Of a stretch of 64,000 nucleotides of DNA, positions 58,881 through 64,000 are shown in pieces. The DNA comes from Bolinopsis microptera (Eukaryota > Ctenophora > Tentaculata > Lobata > Bolinopsidae): contig NC_087075.1 of assembly GCF_026151205.1 (NCBI RefSeq), forward strand, positions 11,826,303 through 11,890,302, written 5' to 3'. Numbering within the stretch: position 1 is the stretch's first letter; every line of letters begins with the position of its first letter. The position numbers were made by a program, and so were the translations under genes. Below the pieces are notes generated by a model. That model was given only the letters and a program-made list of their open reading frames with translations, was not told where the DNA came from and did no database searches.

Positions 58881-61800
58881 GGCACTATCCGTCGCGGAGT
58901 CGAGTCCGCGGCGGAGCCGCCGGACTCCGAGCGGACTCGGGCGGAGCCGCCGGACTCCGAGCGGACGCCGGCGGTGCTCCGCCAAATGTATTTACAGTGG
59001 ACTCGAGTACATTTTGGCGGACTCCGAGCGGACTCCGAGCGGACTTTAAAGTCCGCCGCGGACTCCGAGCGGCTCCGCGGCGGCTCGGCGGAGTGTCCGC
59101 CGCGGACTAAGCCACTAGGCGGACTCCGGTCCGCCGCGGACTCCGGCGGAGTGCTTGGCGGACTCCGCCGGACCTCTCCGCCAGACTTGAATCCGGCGGA
59201 GTCCGGCGGAGCTTGGCGGAGTCCGCCAGCTCGGCGGACTCCGCTCGGAGTCCGCCGGACTCCAACAGAGTTCACTGACTTCCGCCCTCCGTCTTCCGAC
59301 CCTCGGCTAAATTTGTCACGTGACATACAACATAGCATTTTGCAATATTGTGGTCAGATGAAAAGGTCGCTAGTGTGTAGTGATAAACCTTAACCATTAC
59401 CCTCACAATGTCAATAGTGTACAACTCTAGTCCTAACTTTGACCCTATAATGTATAAACGTTGACCCTAACCCTCCACCAAACCGTCCGCAGCGAAATAT
59501 CAATGTCATTGACTGGTCACGTGACCAAAACAATTTTTGTCATATTATCTCATATGGGGAAGCGTTTTTAGCAAGCAAAAATACGTCGACCATCACAGGA
59601 CGACGCCAGCCAGCACTCTTTACGCTCTTCGAGCTCCGATCGTCCTGTGACGAAGTAAGGACGAAGCCTGAGGTCCTCAGGTAACATCGACCACCGATTG
59701 AAAATTCAAAGATTTTTTGACATAAAGGTCAAATGTAAAACTAAAATCTTGATGCTGATTGATTGACGACGTCAATTTTTGAGCACAGCGCGAGCGCATG
59801 CGGAAAAGGACCGCGTAGCTACAAGCTAGTCAAGATGTTGATAAATATTTGGCTTGTGGCGCGATGTGTTGCTCTAACTATAGCCCTCTCGCTTGCAGTA
59901 GCGCGCGACCGCCGGAAATGACTTGTGGAACAAGCGCGCCCGCAGCGGCGCGAAAGCACCTGGTTAGCTAAATGAACGCGATGTGCCTTGCATTGTAGGA
60001 TGAAATCCTACTATACTAGCTGACGCCACTCGCAGCTGTGATGTTCGCTGTACGTCAGCGATCGAAATTTATACGCGTATCACCCTTAAGATGTGCCACC
60101 CGACGCGCCACGCAATTTTTCTCGTTGCTCGTCGCACGTCGACGAACAACGAAGCTCGTTGCGACGCGCAATGAGCTGCCAGGCTAGGACATCGTCCCTG
60201 GTCCAACAAATTTTGGCGAGCGCGAGCGATTTTCTCCAAAAATTTAATGAGGGCGCCGACTTCCACTCTGGCTAGGTTTCTTTTTATAGCTTAGGGGGTG
60301 CACGATAAAAATAAAGTTGCTTGGATTTAAAAAAATTTTGTACCACTGTTTTCTAGAGACTGTGAGAATTTTCACAATACCAAATTTGTTATACCTTTTT
60401 GGAAAAATCAGTGAGTTTCGCCTAGGTGCCATATTTGATGGTGCGCGGCTTTTGGAGCAAAAGTAGCTGTAAAAGTCGCGTAATTTGACTAAATTCGTCC
60501 AAATTTGACCATTTGTGTCGTATTATTCGGATTTATCTTCAGTTCCTTAAATGAGATCATTCTGGGAATTGGCGACGACCTTCCAATTGGGCTTTCACAA
60601 CTGTCCGAAAACTTTGGTGGATATCGGAGTTGATATAGTAATAAAAATGGGGCAAAATACGCTGCTTTTAGCTGTAACATAATGTCTGATGGTTGGATAT
60701 GCTTTAAATTTTTCGGACACTTTCCTTGTAAGTTTATGAATAAGCTTACCAATTTTTGTTGCAATTGGAGGTCGGGAAGGATACTCTATATCTATTTGTT
60801 TGAAGAAAATTGTGCTGGCCGAAATTTCGATCGCTGACGTACAGCGAGCAGCACAGCTGCGAATGGCGTCAGCTAGTAGGATTTCATCCTACAAGGCACA
60901 TCGCGTTTACCTAGCTAACCAGGTCATTTCCGGCGGTCGCGCGCTACTGCAAGCGAGAGGGCTATATATAGTTAGAGTAACACATCGCGCCACAAGCCAA
61001 ATATTTATCAACATCTTGACTAGCTACGCGGTCTTTTTCCGCATGCGCTCGCGCTGTGCTCAAAAATTGACGTCGTCAATCAATCAGCATCAAGATTTTA
61101 GTTTTACATTTGACCTTTATGTCAAAAAATCTTTGAATTTCAATCGGTGGTCGATGTTACCTGAGGACCTCAGGCTTCGTCCTTACTTCGTCACAGGACG
61201 ATCGGAGCTCGAAGAGCGTAAAGAGTGCTGGCTGGCGTCGTCCTGTGATGGTCGACGTATTTTTGCTTGCTAAAAACGCTTCCCCATATGAGATAATATG
61301 ACAAAAATTGTTTTGGTCACGTGACCAGTCAATGACATTGATATTTCGCTGCGGACGGTTTGGTGGAGGGTTAGGGTCAACGTTTATACATTATAGGGTC
61401 AAAGTTAGGACTAGAGTTGTACACTATTGACATTGTGAGGGTAATTACCTGAGGACCCCAGGCTTTAATGTTGGTAAACAATAGAATAGAGATTATTAGG
61501 CGGAATTATTAGGCGGAATGACAGGCTGAGCGCGGCCCAGTAAGAGGGTAATGGTTAAGGTTTATCACTAGCGACCTTTTCATCTGACCTTGATTTACGA
61601 TGTCAATCCTTCGCAGCTCGGTGAGGCACAGTGGTGCATCTCGCCGATCTACCGATCTATGCGAGAAGCATTATTTGATGCGCGCGCGACCCAGTAGTGC
61701 ATCGCGCTACAACATCTGACCACAATATTGCAAAATGCTATGTTGTATGTCACGTGACAAATTTAGCCGAGGGTCGGAAGACGGAGGTCGGAAGTCAGTG

Positions 61801-62199
61801 GACTCTGTTGGAGTCCGGCGGACTCCGAGCGGAGTCCGCCGAGCTGGCGGACTCCGCCAAGCTCCGCCGGACTCCGCCGCCGGATTCAAGTCTGGCGGAG
61901 AGGTCCGGCGGAGTCCGCCAAGCACTCCGCCGGAGTCCGCAGGCGGACGCCGGACCGGAGTCCGCCTAGTGGCTTAGTCCGCGGCGGACACTCCGCCGAG
62001 CCGCCGCCGAGCCGCCGCCGAGCCGCTCGGAGTCCGCGCGCGGCGGACTTTAAAGTCCGCTCGGAGTCCGCTCGGCTCCGCTCGGAGTCCGCCAAAATGT
62101 ACTCGAGTCCACTGTAAATACATTTTGGCGGAGCACCGCCGGAGTCCGCTCGGAGTCCGGCGGCTCCGCCGCGGACTCGATTCCGCGACGGATAGTGCC
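58881..62199. mobile_element. 3.3 kb GC-rich foldback element
   Basis: It begins GGCACTATCCGTCGCGGAGT and ends with the near-complement CGCGACGGATAGTGCC. Each arm opens with ~400 bases of CGGACTCCGAGCGGA-type repeats, followed by unique sequence (TCACGTGACATACAACATAG and the rest) down to about 60070; the other arm runs from about 60820. A ~750-base spacer shows no gene. The right arm has an extra ~110-base MITE-like insertion at 61445-61553. Long open frames in the GC-rich ends are products of the repeat and not credible genes. No clear target duplication was seen. Confidence 0.9.
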
Positions 62200-63780
62200 G
62201 TAAATCTAGCTAAAGTAAAGTAAAGTAAAGTAAAAATTATGACATAACATCATCACTAATGTCTACAAAGTATCATCACACTACATGGAAAAATAACTAT
62301 TTCTCCATCAAATTTAAAGGTAATAATTTATCAAATATTAATCATGAATAAAAACAACATTACAAAATTTAATTTATTCATACTTCCCAGTTAGTGGAGT
62401 AAAGATTTATAAAACGTTTCTTTGCTACATAAGGATGGAACCACAGATAATCATTGTGTTTTTCCTTATTACTGATATAACTGCTGTACAATATTTTCAA
62501 GTAGGCAACTAGTTGAGTTATTAGAATATTTCGAAATCCAATTTGAGTGTGTATTTCGTGATTTAGCGATGCACACGAAAACAATTTGGTAGTTTGTAAC
62601 GGGGTCTGATTCTGATTGTGCAAAATTAGGCAAAAAGATGGCCCATTGGGATCAATCATGGGTGGAGGGAGCTGAAATAAGTGGAAAAAACTTTGGATTT
62701 TTTGGGCTAAAATAGTAACAAGGGAGCTGAAATAAGTGGAAAAAACTTTGGATTTTTTGGGCTAAAATAGTAACAAGAATTGCGCCTGTTGTTTCGTTTT
62801 GGCGGACGCTAGATTTCCATTTCACATTTATATATTACTATAAATTTAAGTATAAGCTCCAATCGGCTCACTTCAATTTTCATGATAATAATATTGATAA
62901 ATTATGCATCAAATACAGGAAACACTTGAAATTCAGTTCAATTGCCGTAGAACTTAACTTGTATCTGTAATTCAAGAAATTATAATGTAAACTATACTCG
63001 TGTACACATCAATACACTACGCGTGCCACGTACAAATTGGGCGTATTACCTAATAGTAATATTATACATTACATACATCATATAATACATTAAAACACAG
63101 TCGCGCCGCGCATTCATAGATCACAGGCTATCTATACATCACATCTCCGCAAGCAATCCTCGCGCGCGCCAACTGTTTCGTTGCATGGTAACGAACGGAA
63201 GGAAGGACACACGAAATATTTAAACCCACCTATCTCGTTCTCCAAAATCCACGTTTTTCTGCAAAAACCTCCATTCGTAACCTTTCACTATTGCCTTTTT
63301 TCAAAAGGGTGAAAAGGAAAAAATCTTGCAATTAGAAAACCATAAAATTCCTATTTTTAATAGGGGGGGGGGGGGGGGGGGGGCTTGGGGCTTGGGGCAT
63401 GATGGTACCCCATACAAATTTTTTCCCTAACCATAATTTCCTCCCACAACTATATATTATTGCTGATAGGAAAGTGATGTTATGAAGTAGAAAAGGACAA
63501 AAAGAGGTGATTATCAAGCGATAATGTTACTGTACATTAGCAGTCCAACATTCATTGTAAGTAAACTAGACAAAAAATATCTTATATTTCAAGTTTTGCT
63601 GAATGTTTATTCTGAACTATGTACAAGTATTTCCTCATTGGCCCAATATTTCCTGACTTAACTTGTACTAACCTGAATTCTCAGTTGTTCATAGCATAGT
63701 TAAAAACAGTAAAGTTCCCAAATTCTCAAGAAGAGAATTCGTAATTTGTTATCAACAACATCAAATTTCAATAAAAATAA
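62200..63780. other. Intergenic stretch without recognised gene
   Basis: AT-rich. A 56-base direct duplication (GGGAGCTGAAATAAGTGGAA and following) is at 62668 and 62724. A G-run is at 63362-63383. No exon could be supported. Confidence 0.5.
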
Positions 63781-63806
63781 ACAATTACCAAGGTTTGCCT
63801 TCTCAG

Positions 63807-63959
63807 GGACGGACATTTGTGATATCATGCAGCAGTAAAGATTCCATCGCTCGTCTTAAAGCAAACATTCTCCACATTCTTTACGAAATGGGCCGAGGAT
63901 CCCACCAGTTTCGTCTGAAGTTCAAAAGCCAGTACTTAAAGGACTCTTCGACAATTGAG
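63807..63959 (+). CDS. Exon of a protein with a ubiquitin-like domain
   Basis: 51 codons between a CTTCTCAG acceptor and a GAG|GTACAA donor, phase 0 on both sides. The sequence has GRTFVISCSSKDSIARLK and FRLKFKSQYLKDSSTIE, matching the ubiquitin fold: first strand pair, helix with the LK motif, then the 'L.F.g..L.D..ti' strand and turn. The family within the ubiquitin-like superfamily is not identifiable from one exon. Other exons lie outside the window or were not recognised. Confidence 0.6.
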
Positions 63960-64000
63960 GTACAAAAAAAGAGTGTCTTATGTACATAGAGAGTGAAGTA

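Noticed and set aside
58793..59393. GC-rich frames of 100-180 codons on both strands, and counterparts at 61697-62095
   Set aside because: They follow the CGGACTCCGAG repeat in the foldback arms and are mirrored in the other arm.
62378..62659. Minus frame of 93 codons
   Set aside because: No recognisable domain or splice signals; composition is that of the surrounding AT-rich DNA.

Overview
This window is a piece of an animal nuclear genome. The genes are split by GT-AG introns. Their domains are animal ones: an anoctamin (TMEM16), a kringle, an F-type lectin, a HERC1-like HECT C-lobe and a LamG/pentraxin fold. The space between exons is filled with non-LTR retrotransposon debris, a tRNA-derived SINE, cut-and-paste elements with target duplications, foldback elements and minisatellites. 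I would guess an invertebrate, with a cnidarian one possibility (aerolysin-like pore formers are common there), but the sequence does not fix the phylum.

Layout. 0-1.8 kb: hexanucleotide satellites. 1.9-6.6 kb: a decayed pogo-like transposon, a 1.3 kb foldback, a palindromic satellite and a LINE reverse transcriptase. 6.6-12.4 kb: a tandemly duplicated aerolysin-like module around an intact-looking seven-exon gene (8443-12017, + strand) coding for signal peptide, kringle and aerolysin-like domain. 13.5-14.0 kb (-): last two exons of a HERC1-like HECT ligase. 14.1-15.8 kb: a large foldback element. 16.0-17.0 kb (+): C-terminal exons of a fucolectin-type lectin. 18.4-20.4 kb (-): a five-exon gene with a glutaredoxin-like fold, crossed by an 11-bp satellite. 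20.8-28.1 kb: LINE fragment and two hAT-like elements, one carrying a 277-bp satellite. 28.4-29.7 kb (+): membrane protein with LamG ectodomain, heptad stalk and one TM segment, apparently frameshifted. 31.4-54.8 kb (-): an anoctamin gene for which I could trace 26 exons with consistent intron phases; LINEs, a foldback and minisatellites sit in its introns. 54.9-62.2 kb: a Tc1/mariner/IS630-like transposon with a nested retroposon, and a 3.3 kb GC-rich foldback. 63.8 kb (+): an exon of a ubiquitin-like protein.

The most unusual signal is in the anoctamin gene. At least nine of its exons have tandem arrays or duplications that straddle a splice junction, so the same acceptor or donor is repeated 2 to 16 times (for example 16 copies of a 52-bp unit and 8 copies of a ~145-bp unit). 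Each copy keeps the same splice phase, so choosing the exon-proximal copy yields a normal exon. Around 36.4-37.6 kb the sequence looks corrupted, and it coincides with the one stretch of the anoctamin protein that is missing.

All exon calls were made by eye from splice signals, phase and family motifs. No alignment or transcript data were available.
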